64,000 nt of DNA from Siphonodentalium dalli (GCA_032622095.1 CP136064.1:261743863-261807862); one strand, 5' to 3'; positions 9,983 through 21,394 are shown, counted from the first letter of the stretch. Numbers and translations: made by a program. The notes: a model not told the origin generated them from the sequence alone.

Positions 9983-10207
9983 TTAGTAGTTGTTATAGAT
10001 ACAATGCAAAGATATAATATTTCGCACGATACTCTCAGTTATGCCTGAGTTTTCCGACATCTTATCAAATTTATACACAATTTGGTAAGGGAGTGTGCAA
10101 TTGAGATCACGCATGAAGTGCATTACAACTGTCAAAAACGCAATTTCCTGAGATATTCCCTTAATGCCAATGGGATTAATGGTTTGTCTCTTGTCCCCTT
10201 GAAAGCT
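9983..10207 (-). pseudogene. Exon-like fragment, possibly glycosyltransferase (Mnn1-type)
   Basis: After a plausible splice acceptor (TCTTCTTATGGTAG), minus-strand codons read SFQGDKRQTINPIGIKGISQ, then EIAFLTVVMHFMRDLNCTLP and YQIVYKFDKMSENS, to a TAA at 9985-9983. The pattern hydrophobic segment, then L-x-C-T-L-P, then x-I/E-x-Y/F is what I would expect around the start of the mannosyltransferase-like (GT71-type) fold. No DxD motif is present, so this would be only a small piece. It ends 18 bases from the start codon of element M, so it may have been cut by that insertion. It could also be chance; no search was possible. Confidence 0.3.
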
Positions 10208-10249
10208 CTACCATAAGAAGACCCAATGCTTGCCATATATGTTTCCAGA

Positions 10250-10474
10250 CTAGTCATTAGAATATGAACACGGAATAAAAATCCGTATCCAAGAATCAGA
10301 CACATTGAGGGCAAGTCTTGGGTTATACACGATAAATTCTAATAGCATGATGCTGGTGTGGCCCGTGGACGTAAGGGGTGATATCAGGCAGTTTTTCGTA
10401 CCTAATATGTTATATGTGTGCAACTTAATTGTTGTAGATATGAGAATAAAAATAACAAGAACAGCAATATACAT
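10250..10474 (-). other. Short ORF with one N-terminal membrane segment
   Basis: An ATG-started frame of 74 codons begins MYIAVLVIFILISTTIKLH, a hydrophobic segment of about 15 residues after a very short N-terminus, like the signal anchor of a type II membrane protein. It lies just upstream (in the minus direction) of the glycosyltransferase-like fragment at 10,207-9983, and Golgi glycosyltransferases have this topology. The link is inference from position only; there is no motif in the rest of the ORF. Confidence 0.25.
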
Positions 10475-10479
10475 GAATG

Positions 10480-12800
10480 TTGGTTGAATATTTCCGGCAA
10501 TAGGGCTTCAAATTTTCTTTCATTTACACCTTTTGTTCGATTTACGTTCTATACCTGGAGTACATTTGTCACATTTTAATATCTATATGTAAACAATCAC
10601 ATTTCTTCCGAATATATATAAATATATAAATGAATATGTAGTTATAAAGTATTTTTGAAGCGTATGGGATGGTCACTACAACTATATACAGAATCCATTT
10701 CGACTCCAAACTCCAATATGCTACACTCAATCCATAGCGGCTACTAAGATCCAACAAATTAATCCATAAATTGTTATCGAAAACTTATTTAAGGAGTTGT
10801 AATTCTGGATAATACTCTAATATTATATCATCAACCAGGCTCGATGAAACCACTATATTACTATGGGAAATATATTGTTTGCCTGTGGGCGTTAGATGTC
10901 AGCCACGCCCCCCATACGCTTCTCTGTAAGTGTTATCAGATATTATATTCATTTCAATATTCATTAGGGAGGTTCATACCAGAAACATCTCACCACAAAC
11001 CCCAGCCATCGACAGCCAACAATGACCAGACAATGCATGCGATCAGTTATTTAATATCGATCATGCCAATCCGTGTAATTCTGGCGATCATATGCATCAC
11101 CCGGACACGGCAGCCGACACCGCCCGAAGTTTGAAGTTATAAGCCCTCGATCTAAACCTCCCTATTATTTATGTGTTTCATACACATTCAAATCAAAGAG
11201 TGACCTCTGTTAAATAGTGTGATACTAGCAGCTGTACGTAAGTAAGTAATACATACTATAAAAACAAAGGTTTGTCTCCTGTAAAATATTATTCTTAAAA
11301 TTGTTAGGATGCGGGGTGATCTTCACGTTATACTGTGTTTGGCTTGAAATTTACTCTCTCATTCAACGATGAATGACCAAGATCTGCACTGATATTATGA
11401 AATATTTACATGAGGGCTTATTTACGTCGCACTGATATTATGAAATATCTACACGAGGGTTCATTTACATTGCTCATTTACAAATTGCATTTGTCATTAC
11501 ACTACAACCCTTCAATTCATTCTTCATTCTGTTTGATCCGATTCTAATAGTTATTGTATAGCAGAAGCATGGAAACATACTGTTCTCGAAATTGGGAGCA
11601 ATAAGCAAAGCCGTGGCAACATGCAGAATCTATAATGCCACACCATTAATTTTGTCGTGGGATATTTTTCCTATTTTCAAGGGCTGAACATCATACCAAT
11701 TTCCCACTCAAAGTGATTTACATTTGCCAGATTTTCATAATTTTTCCACATCTTAGCCGCAAAGTGACCATGTTAACAAGAATATCTACTTTAATAAGTG
11801 ATGTTTGCATGTAAGTACTGTTTCGACATGTACCTTCAATCAAGCTGCATATGTCGCCGTTCGTGCACGATAGGCGTGACCATTCCGAATGGATTTGTTA
11901 AGGCTTCCACTCCAATTCAAATATTATAATGAGTGTTATGGCGACATTACTGTTTCAACTGCCCCTTCCAGTGCATCCCTTCTCGAAAAAGCGAAAGTTG
12001 AAGGGATGCGGAAGGGTAGTGGACCCGTCGGTTGGTGTGCGTGTACACGAAACGTGTTCGTTTCAGATTCAGTATATTTATATGATTACTACAAAAATGC
12101 AGACCCTTTTATCACATTTGACCTGACCAATTGTAGGCGTACCCAACATAATTTAACATAATTCCTTAGTATGATTGTGAATGAGAATCCAACCAATCGG
12201 CACTCGGCAATGTATATACCGGATGTACTCTAGCAAAGCATGGTAAACAAAAGAACGTATTTATTATCACGTGGGTTTAGTCATCCACTCATGATTTATC
12301 ATGCTGACAGACCAGTTTTATTATGCAAGCTGACCCTAGGGTTAGTCCAATCGAAAGCAGTCGTGGAGTGGACACAATCCTTATATTTGGATCACCATTC
12401 AATCAATATTCTGTAGCGTAAATGTTATAGTATTGTAGTATGAATTTTTCTATCGTAGTAAGACACATAATTCCAAGTTAATTTGTTCATGTGTGTTGTT
12501 TTTCGATTATGTTGTCGTTTCCTGTCAGTATAAAGCATGTTTAATGCTAATTATTGTATATACATATGATAATTAAATATGGATTGCAGTGTACCTTAGG
12601 GTGCGCTTACACGACGACAAATCGCCAAGGCAATAATTTGACTGTTCATCACAGGAGTCTTTGGTGTGGTAAGATATGAATGACAAACTACTTGTAAATA
12701 AAAGTATTCCACACATTACTGCTTACATGGTTAATGTTTAACTGACGATATCTGCCGTGAATTATCTGATTGATAGTGAATAGTAATTATGGTACATTCG
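10480..12800. other. AT-rich intergenic DNA with one small duplication
   Basis: No coding or RNA gene recognised. At 11,385-11,475 a 45-50 bp unit (GCACTGATATTATGAAATAT, then TTACATGAGGG) is present twice in tandem. Short ORFs here have no recognisable motifs or codon bias. Confidence 0.5.
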
Positions 12801-12819
12801 GCCATGGCGTTTGGTCACT

Positions 12820-13165
12820 TTAATTATCGACATTATTATAATAGAATATAATTTATCCTTTGTAATTGTATTATTTAATTTTCATATAAAATAAGACAGC
12901 TTTCCAGCTATTTTCATGGGACCTTTCCCAGGAACAGTTGTCAGATGTGCGAGCACATCCTTCTGGGACTGCATGACTTGACCGGCTTGATGTACACATG
13001 ATAGTGTTTTGTCGACATAATTATAATATAAGATACTGTATCTTTTATTTCAATAATGAATTTTCATATAACGTAAGACAGCTTTCCAGTTATTTTCATG
13101 GAACCTTTGAGCGGAAAATGTGTCAGCTGAGCGAGCATATCCTTTTCGAACTGCATGACTTAGTT
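12820..13165 (+). repeat. Tandem duplication of a 180-185 bp unit
   Basis: 12,820-12,990 and 13,002-13,165 are diverged copies. Shared landmarks are TCGACATWATTATAATA, ATTTTCATATAA, GTAAGACAGCTTTCCAG/ATAAGACAGCTTTCCAG, TATTTTCATGG and CTGCATGACTT. No protein or RNA structure was recognised. Confidence 0.75.
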
Positions 13166-13169
13166 GGCT

Positions 13170-14355
13170 GGCGTTTAACCAGCATTACTCAGCAAATTGC
13201 ATTGCTTAGCGATTATCATGGGTTAATTACATAGCATTGTGCATCGATTATGATAATATCAGTAGCTAATAATTTAGAATCTATATATATGATAGTATAT
13301 GTCAGTAGTTAATCATTTATAGTGTATTTACCTAAATGTATAGAATTTATATATATAGTATAGTATATATCAGTAGTAAAGTAATGTGCAAGCCAGCCGA
13401 CCCAAATCAAAGGAACATGTATGTAATTATCATAATAGAAAACATATATCAATATGGATATTGTACCATATAATCAAAACAGCCAGAAGTATTTCTTCTA
13501 TGGCTCAACCCAGTATATAACACATACAATACTATATATATACATATATAATACATAACAATTGAAGCCATCAGAAGTATTTCTTCTTTGGTTCAAACCC
13601 AGAATATATTGTACACATGCAAACGCACAGAAGCTGGACACTCCGGCCTCCAGGTCACTCCCTAGAGACCGTACCGGGGAGCTATAGCTTTGAATCTACA
13701 AATCCCCGGGACAATCTCCAAAAAGTGCATCAAAAGTAGTCAGCGAATCCAGCCTCCGTGGACGAATATGTGTCTATCTAGTATTGGCTGGTTCTAAGAG
13801 AATTTCATATATGCCATAGTATACATTAGCAGGACAAAATTTGTCTTGATCTGAATATCAAGATATATAGTCATTCAGTGATTTCGAATTCCAGTAATCA
13901 ATGAAAATGAGAGTGAGGTACAATTATTGTCACAAAAACTGCATTGAACCATGGATGAATTGAACTAGCAACATTGTGTTTACTAAAGTTACTAAAGTTC
14001 ATGAATGTGCTTTTGTATGGTTTGAGATGTAAAACATCTCAGATGCATTATCTTGTCATATATGTGTCTTCGAGTTACAAGTTAGTTAATCCAGATTTTG
14101 ATACTGCGTTTATCCAGTGGCACGAGAGCCGCTCTCGTGAGCTGCCTGACTGTTTGTGCCACTGTGGCAGCAGCTGTGTTGTGTGGCTATTGATCAATTA
14201 TTTAACATTCAAAATTATGGGTTATATGTTACATAAAACAACCACTAGCTGCTTTGGCCGTATCTGTGGACAACAACTACTTATGCAATTGGAATGTGTA
14301 GGGCACACTTTCAACTCCAAGTTTAGCCTCCAAGCTAGTCCGCTCTACTCTCTCC
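13170..14355. other. Intergenic, no gene recognised
   Basis: Mostly AT-rich. 13,630-13,760 is a patch of higher GC with no recognised RNA or protein. The 170-codon plus-strand frame at 13,974-14,486 overlaps antisense L1-like ORF1 sequence at its end and shows no motif; I do not regard it as a gene. Confidence 0.5.
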
Positions 14356-14359
14356 AAAA

Positions 14360-15345
14360 CACTTTAAAAAATCACAGACTCATAGTTCCAGCCACTCTTA
14401 TCCTTTACAAGACCACGACACCTTCCTGCTATGAATTAACGGGTAATTGTAAGGTGTTCGTTAACAAAAAACCCCTGGCGGCCTGAAGATTTCAGAGCCA
14501 TTCTAGCTTTGTAGAAGCGGTATCTAACTCTATAAGTTGATATATTTTACTAGGATTGTCCGCTCTTTTCTCTGTGAATTTCTACCGGAATCCTGAGATT
14601 ATGCCATGCTATTTGGTTTTCCTTTGGGGTCACCAGATCGGTGGACTTCTTCAGTACCTAGTGTTACATCCATATCACGAGCCAGGTCCAATACAATTTT
14701 ATCCGTCTCCTCATCCTCGTTTTATTTTACACCAGAAATCGTCAGCGGTGTTCTCGTGCTATAAGATCTCAGGTTATCCACGGTGTTTTGAAGGCTAACC
14801 AGTTCATGCTGTTGAGCGGCAACTAGTTTCTCTAGTTTTGTTAGTCTCATTTCAATGTCACTAGTGATTTATTCAACTGCTTTTTCCACGGCTATGCCAA
14901 TGGCATCATCCAAAACAGCTCCCAGTGACTGTTTACCCTGGGGTTCTGGACTGCCCCGATAATTCCTTGGACCAGGTCCCCTGGTGGTTGGTAGTAGCTT
15001 TGCTGTGGCAATTGCGATCCCGCAAGCTAAGGTTGAAAGCTTTGTTGTGATCCCAGAAGTGGGCCGTAAAGACCATGTCTGTCAGGTAGCAAGAACGATG
15101 GACCAAGCTGCTGTGTCGAGTGTTGTATCGTAGGTGAATCAGGTTGAACGTGCATTGTACAGTTCGCGTACGGATCGCCGAATACAGAATCAGTAGTATA
15201 TAGCAGAAAATCGTCTCTCTGTTTTTTCGGGTCCAATTGCATTGATGTGTTGCCATCGGAACTCCTTACGTTTAACATCGTCTGATGAGAAGTCGTACGT
15301 TTGTTGTGTACCGCCAGTGTTTACTGGTTCACCATTACTCGACAT
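14360..15345 (-). pseudogene. L1-like ORF1 (Transposase_22-type), broken
   Basis: Minus strand, starting at the ATG 15,345: MSSNGEPVNTGGTQQTYDFS; the frame shifts near 15,290 and a Gln/Pro-rich linker follows. A coiled coil with MRLTKLEKLVAAQQHELVSL and TVDNLRSYS comes next, then TPLTISGVK-stop-NEDEETDKIVLDLARDMD, and finally YRFYKARMALKSSGRQGFFV and NEHLT near 14,510-14,440. Coiled coil, then N-L-R-x-x-G, then E-x-x-E-x-T, then a C-terminal F-F/V-N-E-x-L-T block is the classic plan of L1-type ORF1 RNA-binding proteins. Two in-frame stops (about 14,869 and 14,720) and one or more frameshifts show it is dead. No ORF2 was found downstream in the minus direction. Confidence 0.8.
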
Positions 15346-15349
15346 TGTA

Positions 15350-16850
15350 GTCCTCAATGATTGATTGACAGCGTGTATCACAAGAAGCGTGACTAATCCT
15401 TTCAATGTCTCTCGGTGTGTTTGGTCCTATTTAGGTCACTGCAACGTTTCGTTTGTACACACTGCCCTCGGTTCATATGTCAACATAAAATGAATTCAAA
15501 TTGTCCCAGTTTTGCACATCCAAATTGTATCAATTGCCAATGCTAGAGTATCGAAAGTAGTCTCTACTAATGAAATACTAGCGATGTAGAGCAGTTTGAA
15601 GAAACGCTGGCAATGTCCAAGTAATTCAAAGAAATTGTGAAACAATCATGTTGGTACAAAATCTGGATAGTTGAAATTGTGCGTCAGATATTTACCATCG
15701 AACAAGCATATATAAATATCCATCCTTGTCACAGTTAGCGAATATATATCCGGAACATCCTTTTTATTATGCACCATCAAAGACATCACTTCCTGCTATT
15801 AATTAGTAGTGGTTTTAGCCGAATTACCGGGCAACGAAAACAAATCAACTGCCACCCATGTCACCGAAGTTGTAAGTTATTACATCAATTATCACACCAA
15901 TGTACGGAGTCCGCTATTTGTTAGAATTTTCCGATAAAACTGTCTATGACTCACTGATATTGATAGTGTCGTGATATACGGTACACATTTTGATGCATCA
16001 TGTTATCAAATTTCATCGAACAATTATGTGACTATAGGGGAACGTTGTCGCCAAGTAACAAGTTAACACGGGTTCTGCTATTGTTGAAGGTTTCAATCCA
16101 ACTTATTGTGACTTTTACTGATGTTGTCGTGATGTACCCATTTTAGGAACGTTGACATATCCCATTCAGTATCTGTTAGTTCAAGCATGTAGTCACTCAT
16201 CACATGACCACTTTGCCGTATGGGTTTAATCATGCGTAGCCATCGTGTGGTTGCATTTCTTAACTTGCAATAACGTATGCACACCATCTCTCACACGTTC
16301 ATTCATCACATATCTTAGTTCCTATTTCTATGGATATGTAAATCTTAAATAATTCACAATTAAGGATTCACCATCAAACCAAGTTTGGTACCGGTATCCC
16401 TGGCAGTATGATACCAACATTCTAAAGGTATTTTCATAAGAAATTTCAACGTTACCAATTCACAGAGAATAAGGAAATATATCTCTAAAAGTTGATTATT
16501 AGCAATCTGTATTCCTTTTGTCCTTTGGAATTTAGAAATTCTTTGGAAGACCCTGAGGACCATTGTGGAATTTAGAAATTCTTTGTAAGACCCTGAGGCC
16601 CATTTATGGGTCAGACTTTTCAATGTTATCCTCCGTGCGATGGGTGAGTCTTCTTAAAAATCTAAATAGTTTATTAAACAAAATACAAATAAATGAAACT
16701 GAAACTAACCATTCATATTAATGTTTGACAGTTTAAATATTTATCACCTTTCGTCCTGCCACCGTCGTTGGAATTGATGGGTTATTGATTAAGGAGCGTT
16801 CGTATCTGCGGTGTCGTTGTTAAAGAGCGTTTATATACTCGAGTATAAAT
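15350..16850. other. Intergenic with one 48-bp duplication and a dispersed-repeat fragment
   Basis: 15,930-16,060 resembles parts of 900-1440 (TATGACTCACTGATRTTGATAGTGT and ACGTTGTCGCCA). At 16,515-16,605 the unit GTGGAATTTAGAAATTCTTT plus GAAGACCCTGAGG is present twice. No gene was recognised. Confidence 0.5.
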
Positions 16851-16859
16851 ACGGTTCAA

Positions 16860-17235
16860 TCGAGCGCCTCGGAAACTGGGGATATCGAAATTTCCTACTT
16901 AGGGCTTCCAAGGGACGGGGGAGATTTTCGTCGGGTCAGTTTGTCCGCCTGAGGTGACATTGACCTTGAAACGGGTACTCACAAATGACATTGGGCGATA
17001 TCTCGGTCGTCAGCGGGGACATCGAGGTGAAATTTGTTATGTATGGTAAAATCGGGACGGGGAATATTTTTGCTCGGTTATTTTGTACACCCAGCATGAC
17101 CCTGAAACGGGTACCCGAAAATGATAGCATGCTGTCGGCGTGCCTGTACGGGGTTACCTTGAAAAACAAAAATCAATGGATCGACCAAAGCCATGGGACC
17201 AATTCCGCCAGTGGCGGGCTAATCTGCTAGCACAA
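16860..17235 (+). repeat. GC-richer dispersed repeat, partner of 45.68 kb
   Basis: This block is clearly richer in GC than its surroundings. Its end (17,180-17,232: CCATGGGACCAATTCCGCCA then GTGGCGGGCTAATCTGCTAG) is the reverse complement, with few changes, of 45,675-45,725 (GGTTAGCCCGCCACTGGCGG, CATTCGTCCCATGGCTTTG). It also contains an internal near-repeat (TGACCTTGAAACGGGTACTC at about 16,960; TGACCCTGAAACGGGTACCC at about 17,098). It is probably a terminal part of a transposon family that I cannot name. Confidence 0.5.
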
Positions 17236-17239
17236 CATA

Positions 17240-18465
17240 AACTTACATCTTATGGCCCATTCAAATTGTATGTAGGACCTTTTGTAATATTACATTTTAT
17301 GTCGCACCAAATAAATCTATCTACCTATTAGTTATAAAAATATGTTGGTCACATGCTATAGAGATTATCTCCCCAAAGTATCTACCACATTTGAAGATAT
17401 CCTCGAGAATATAGGGGGAGTTACTTTTTTGAGGTACTTGAGGTTCAAAGCTGTCAACATGTAAAACTAAGGTTCAGACATTTCACATCACGCAAATTAT
17501 AATTATAGATTCCGATTGAAGTTCATTGAACCGCATGTAATACGACACACAAGCAAGCTTATTATCTCAATCTAAAGAGTTTCTGCAACATTTGTAGACG
17601 CTCTGTAAAATTGTTCCCGGTTAAGGCGCCTATTCATAAATTTTCAAAATATCTCAATTTCAAACAATGAATTGGAAGGGAAATATCATTATCCTTTATG
17701 ACCAATGGCTGCTATATTATTATAACAACACGCGTTTACCATCACATTATGAGGGATATGTTCGAATTATGTAAAAAAAAGTGCTGCCTTCTTTCACGTC
17801 GATCGATAGTCAGAATGACAGCAACTATTTAAAAAAAAAACACTGCAAATACTATGAACCCAACTAGGGGCAGCAGTAAGTCGGCCGGTATGTCATGCTG
17901 CTCCTGTACAATGCTGTTAATTCATATCAAAGCTTTGTTATTAATTCTTAATTATTGTACAAATAACCATCTACATATACCCAACTAGGGTGTGTGGTCA
18001 ATCTGCCATCTGATATCATGACTCTGTGAGAAATTAAACATTTTTTATTGCATATTTTAGTTTTTGGCAGCCATTTGCAGAACTATATTGTTATCGGGTA
18101 AATGAGCAAAACAAAACAAAATAACTTAAATATTATTCAACCACGTTTTCAATAATTTGGCATATATAAATACTCAATACTGATTCATCTTTTCAGACAT
18201 TTTGTTGTGTTATGGTGATGTTTCCTAAAACAGAAATAGTTATACAAATGGGTGCCACAAAACTAAAATGTGCAATAAAGCATGCTTGATTTATTTTCTC
18301 CCAGTTATGATTTCAGATGGTAGACTCAGTGCACACTCCAGTTGGCTTCATAGTCTAGATTATGTATGATGTTTCTTGAAATATTTCCAGTGGAACTGTC
18401 TATCGGCGAACAAATCACGAACGGGGCGGCTCCATAAAACAATGATGACGCCAATCCTGTATTAT
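17240..18465. other. AT-rich intergenic, nothing recognised
   Basis: No gene, array or clear element end is seen. CCCAACTAGGG occurs at about 17,865 and 17,980. Confidence 0.5.
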
Positions 18466-19086
18466 CAACCACCAAGGGTGCTTATACCCAAGGCATGTGA
18501 ATGACATCATATAATAGCAACCACCAATGGTGCTTATACCCAAGGCATGTGAATGACGTCATATAATAGCAACCACCAAGGGTGCTTATACATAAGGCAT
18601 GTGAATGACGTCATATAATAACAACCACCAAGGGTGCTTATACATATAACATGTGAATGACGTCATATAATAGCAACAACAAAGGGTGATTATACATAAG
18701 GCATGTGAATGACGTCATAAAATAGCAACCACCGAGGGTGTTTATACATAAGGCATGCGAATGACTTCATATAATAGCAACCACCAAGGGTGATTATACA
18801 TAAGGCATGTGAATGACGTCATATAATAGCAACCACCGAGGGTGCTTATACAAAAGGCATGTGAATAACGTCATATAATAGCAACCACCAAGGGTGCTTA
18901 TACCTAAGGCATGTGAATGACGTCATATAATAGCAACCACCAATTGTGCGTATACCAATGTATGTGAATGACGTCATATAATAGCAACCACTAATGGTGC
19001 TTATACCTACGGCATGTGAATGACGTCATATAATAGCAGCCACCAAGGGTGCTTATACCTAAGGCATGTGAATGACGTCATATAAT
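18466..19086 (+). repeat. 12-unit, 52-bp minisatellite carrying CRE palindromes
   Basis: Twelve head-to-tail units of 51-53 bp: CAACCACCAAGGGTGCTTAT, ACATAAGGCATGTGAATGAC, GTCATATAATAG. The octamer TGACGTCA, the full cAMP-response-element consensus, is intact in nine units (2, 3, 4, 5, 7, 9, 10, 11, 12) and altered by one base in units 1, 6 and 8. A single related unit lies at 34,771-34,850, followed there too by TTGTTCTATAT, so the array seems to be an expansion within a dispersed element. Whether a CREB/ATF-type factor binds it is inference. Confidence 0.9.
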
Positions 19087-19089
19087 TTG

Positions 19090-19875
19090 TTCTATATCCA
19101 TCAGTGATTTTTCAAGATCGCGGGAAAAGATTTTGGAGAAATTGTCACGTGACTTCCGGTTAGCAACTGTGTGGAGATTGCAAACAACGCGGAATTGGAA
19201 ACGAAGCATCGCGATAAAAAATTGGCTTCATAGTCCAGACTAATTTCATTTAGACCAATTTCATAGTCTTGACTTCATAGTCTAGACTAATTTCATTTAG
19301 ACCAATTTCGTTTGTCAGCTTAATGAAAACTAAAAATGATGAAGTCATGACGATAATCCAGACAAGATTTTACAATCCACGACACTGCCGTGTTGTCAAT
19401 TTGACATGTCGTCTCCGTCGTGATCACTGCATGATGTTACATAAATTATTCTTAGCGTTATGTCGTTGAAAAAAGGCAAATTTGAGGCACACCATGTGTG
19501 GTTGCTCCACTACGTGTCACGTACGATTCATATTATCTAATTGGGACTGGTACAGAAAACATCGCACTCGGTTATTGTAATAACCGAGGAATGACTATGA
19601 ATTGGTTAATGACCGCATGGACACTTATTATATGTATGTGCCTTAATAAAAGTCGCCCTCTGATCCGCATTTAGTTCTGTCTTGAGCGATAATCATTTGC
19701 AAAGCACACTTGTTCTACTCGAAGCGAACAAAATGTTGCACCCTTTACAATGGCGTTCTGTCTAATTGTATAGGGACATCTGGTACAGTGATATGGTATA
19801 TCCTCGTGTCATTCCAGATGTTTCGATCTCTGATTGATCAATTTAAATCAGAAACATTCATTGAGTGGAATTGAC
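19090..19875. other. Intergenic; small local duplications
   Basis: At 19,222-19,320 a segment with CATAGTCTAGACTAATTTCA and TTTAGACCAATTTC is duplicated. At 19,500-19,540 GTGGTTGCTCCACTACGTGT plus CACGTACGATTCATATTA matches 33,245-33,285, another dispersed repeat. No gene was recognised. Confidence 0.5.
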
Positions 19876-19879
19876 CACC

Positions 19880-20040
19880 ATGGTTACATGAGCGAAGCCA
19901 GTTCCGTGTGGGGTTAACATATAGCCGCCTGACAATCATGGCAACAAACATGAAGCCAGTTCAGTATGATTTAACCTACAGCCGTCTGACTAGCATGGTT
20001 ACTTGCATGAAGCCGCTATATCTCATGTTTAACCACCACA
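19880..20040 (-). repeat. Triplicated 57-bp end of the fibrinogen-domain exon
   Basis: Reading on the minus strand, the last part of the fibrinogen exon (GGTTAAACATGAGATATAGC through GTCAGACGGCTGTA) is followed by two more diverged copies (GGTTAAATCATACTGAACTG..., then TGTTAACCCCACACGGAACTG...). The ORF stops at the end of the first copy (TAG 19,978-19,976). The array spans the junction between coding sequence and 3' flank. Confidence 0.75.
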
Positions 20041-20610
20041 GCAAGCCTGTCCCGTCTGAAAGTGATGCGTTGGTATATACTCCATTAAGAGTGCTATCAG
20101 TACAGCATTTGTACCACCATGCAGATTTATATGCAGAAACGCACTGGTAGCCACATGACGGTAACTTGTTATCTTTATCCAACGTGCTGAATGGCCATCC
20201 ATTACTGTGTGCCATGGAATCTCCTGCATTCCCACTATAACCACCGACATTCAATATGTAGTCCCCCGTCGCATCTCCAATGTTAAAGCTTGTGTATCTA
20301 GCATATACATAGCTCCCATCTAATTTCCTCATGTTGACATATAACTCACCGGCACCGAGGTTTGTGAGGTGGTAAATATTGTCCAAACCGAACCAGTAGT
20401 TTCCCCCGAGTTCCACGTCGCCAAATACGGAGACAAACGCGTTCCATCCACGGTTGAAATCGACAGAAAAATCTCTTCTCTGTTGCATGACTGTCCATCC
20501 ACCTCCTTCAAATGTCATGTCGCATACAACATCTACTTCTGTGGCGCCACCTAATGTGACAGGATACACACCGTTACAAGCAAAGCCACCGTTTCTCCAC
20601 TCTTTGCAGT
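19976..20610 (-). CDS. Fibrinogen-related domain (FReD), terminal exon
   Basis: A splice acceptor (CATCTCTATTGCAG) is followed at 20,610 by codons reading DCKEWRNGGFACNGVYPVTL, so this is an internal start of the domain in the last exon of a gene whose upstream exons lie at higher coordinates and are not recognised. Landmarks of the fibrinogen C-terminal fold follow: VVCDMTFEGGGWTVMQQRRD, FNRGWNAFVSVFG, NYWFGLDNIYHLTN, ELYVNMRKLDGSYVYARY, LNVGGYSGNAGDSM, GWPFSTLDKDN and SAWWYKCCTDSTLNG. The usual end (W-x-G-x-x-Y-S-L-K-x-x-x-M-K-I-R-P) is replaced by LNMRYSGFMQVTMLVRRL. Such secreted proteins (ficolin, tachylectin and angiopoietin-like) bind acetylated sugars or receptors in invertebrate immunity or development. 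The frame is intact across about 210 codons, so it is probably a live exon or a recent pseudogene. Confidence 0.85.
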
Positions 20611-20619
20611 CTGCAATAG

Positions 20620-21390
20620 AGATGATTGAATAATTATGATAGCAACTTAGAGGTATGAACGTTTACACGACACATCTACAACTCATATCCAGGAATTCTC
20701 CTGTAGTATAATAACATACACTAATGAGACTGAGCCATGTACGTTTCAAAAGAGGAGGTTCATCGTATTTTGAATTTCGGCCAAAAATTATAACAGCACA
20801 TATGCAAGGGACCGTGAATGGATAGGTTCCTTGTCAAATGTCCATAAATAGCATATGTCAAATTAGTCATAGCATTATATTAACACAGCCCGTTTGTGCT
20901 ACACTAAATCATGTTTGGTGATAGGTCAACTGCCTGTATTACGTTAAATCCTGTTCTGTGATTGGTCAACTGCCCAGTTGGTCACCCATTTCACACCCCA
21001 ACAACAACAACACGGACCGTAGCACGAACACGACGTCACATATTGTTGAGCCAAAAATAAATAAGAATACACTCAGCGCTTTATTATAGGAAAACTATTT
21101 AAATATAAGAAATGTATGCAGTGAATATCTGTGGTATTGGAGATGCGGCATTGTGGTGGTTGGGGAACACTGTGTGAACCGCGAAACCGTTCTCACTAAT
21201 CGTGCCCACACAACATTCATTTCTTAAAAACATTGTGGTTGTTGGGGAACACTGTGTGAACCGCGAAGCCGTTCTCACTAAACGTGCCCACACGCCATTC
21301 CTTTCTTAAAAAACGTGCGCTCATTCTTTACAAATAGAACCACCACATCGGACTTGTTTAGTCCTGATGCCTAATGGGTTAAGGTATCTG
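20620..21390. repeat. Upstream (minus) flank with two tandem duplications
   Basis: 20,885-20,985 contains a diverged two-copy unit (ACTAAATCATGTTTGGTGAT then GGTCAACTGCC; ACGTTAAATCCTGTTCTGTGAT then TGGTCAACTGCC). 21,130-21,310 is a two-copy tandem of about 86 bp (GTTGGGGAACACTGTGTGAA, CCGCGAARCCGTTCTCACTA, CGTGCCCACAC). No upstream exon of the fibrinogen gene was recognised here. Confidence 0.6.
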
Positions 21391-21394
21391 TTTG

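Noticed and set aside
13630-13760. GC-rich patch considered as a tRNA or SINE
   Set aside because: No A and B boxes at the right spacing and no cloverleaf could be drawn.
13974-14486. 170-codon plus-strand ORF
   Set aside because: It overlaps the antisense of the L1-like ORF1 near its end and has no recognisable motif; the coding signal there belongs to the minus strand.
18466-19086. Regularly spaced repeats resembling a CRISPR array
   Set aside because: Units are contiguous 52-bp tandem copies without unique spacers, in a eukaryotic context without cas genes.
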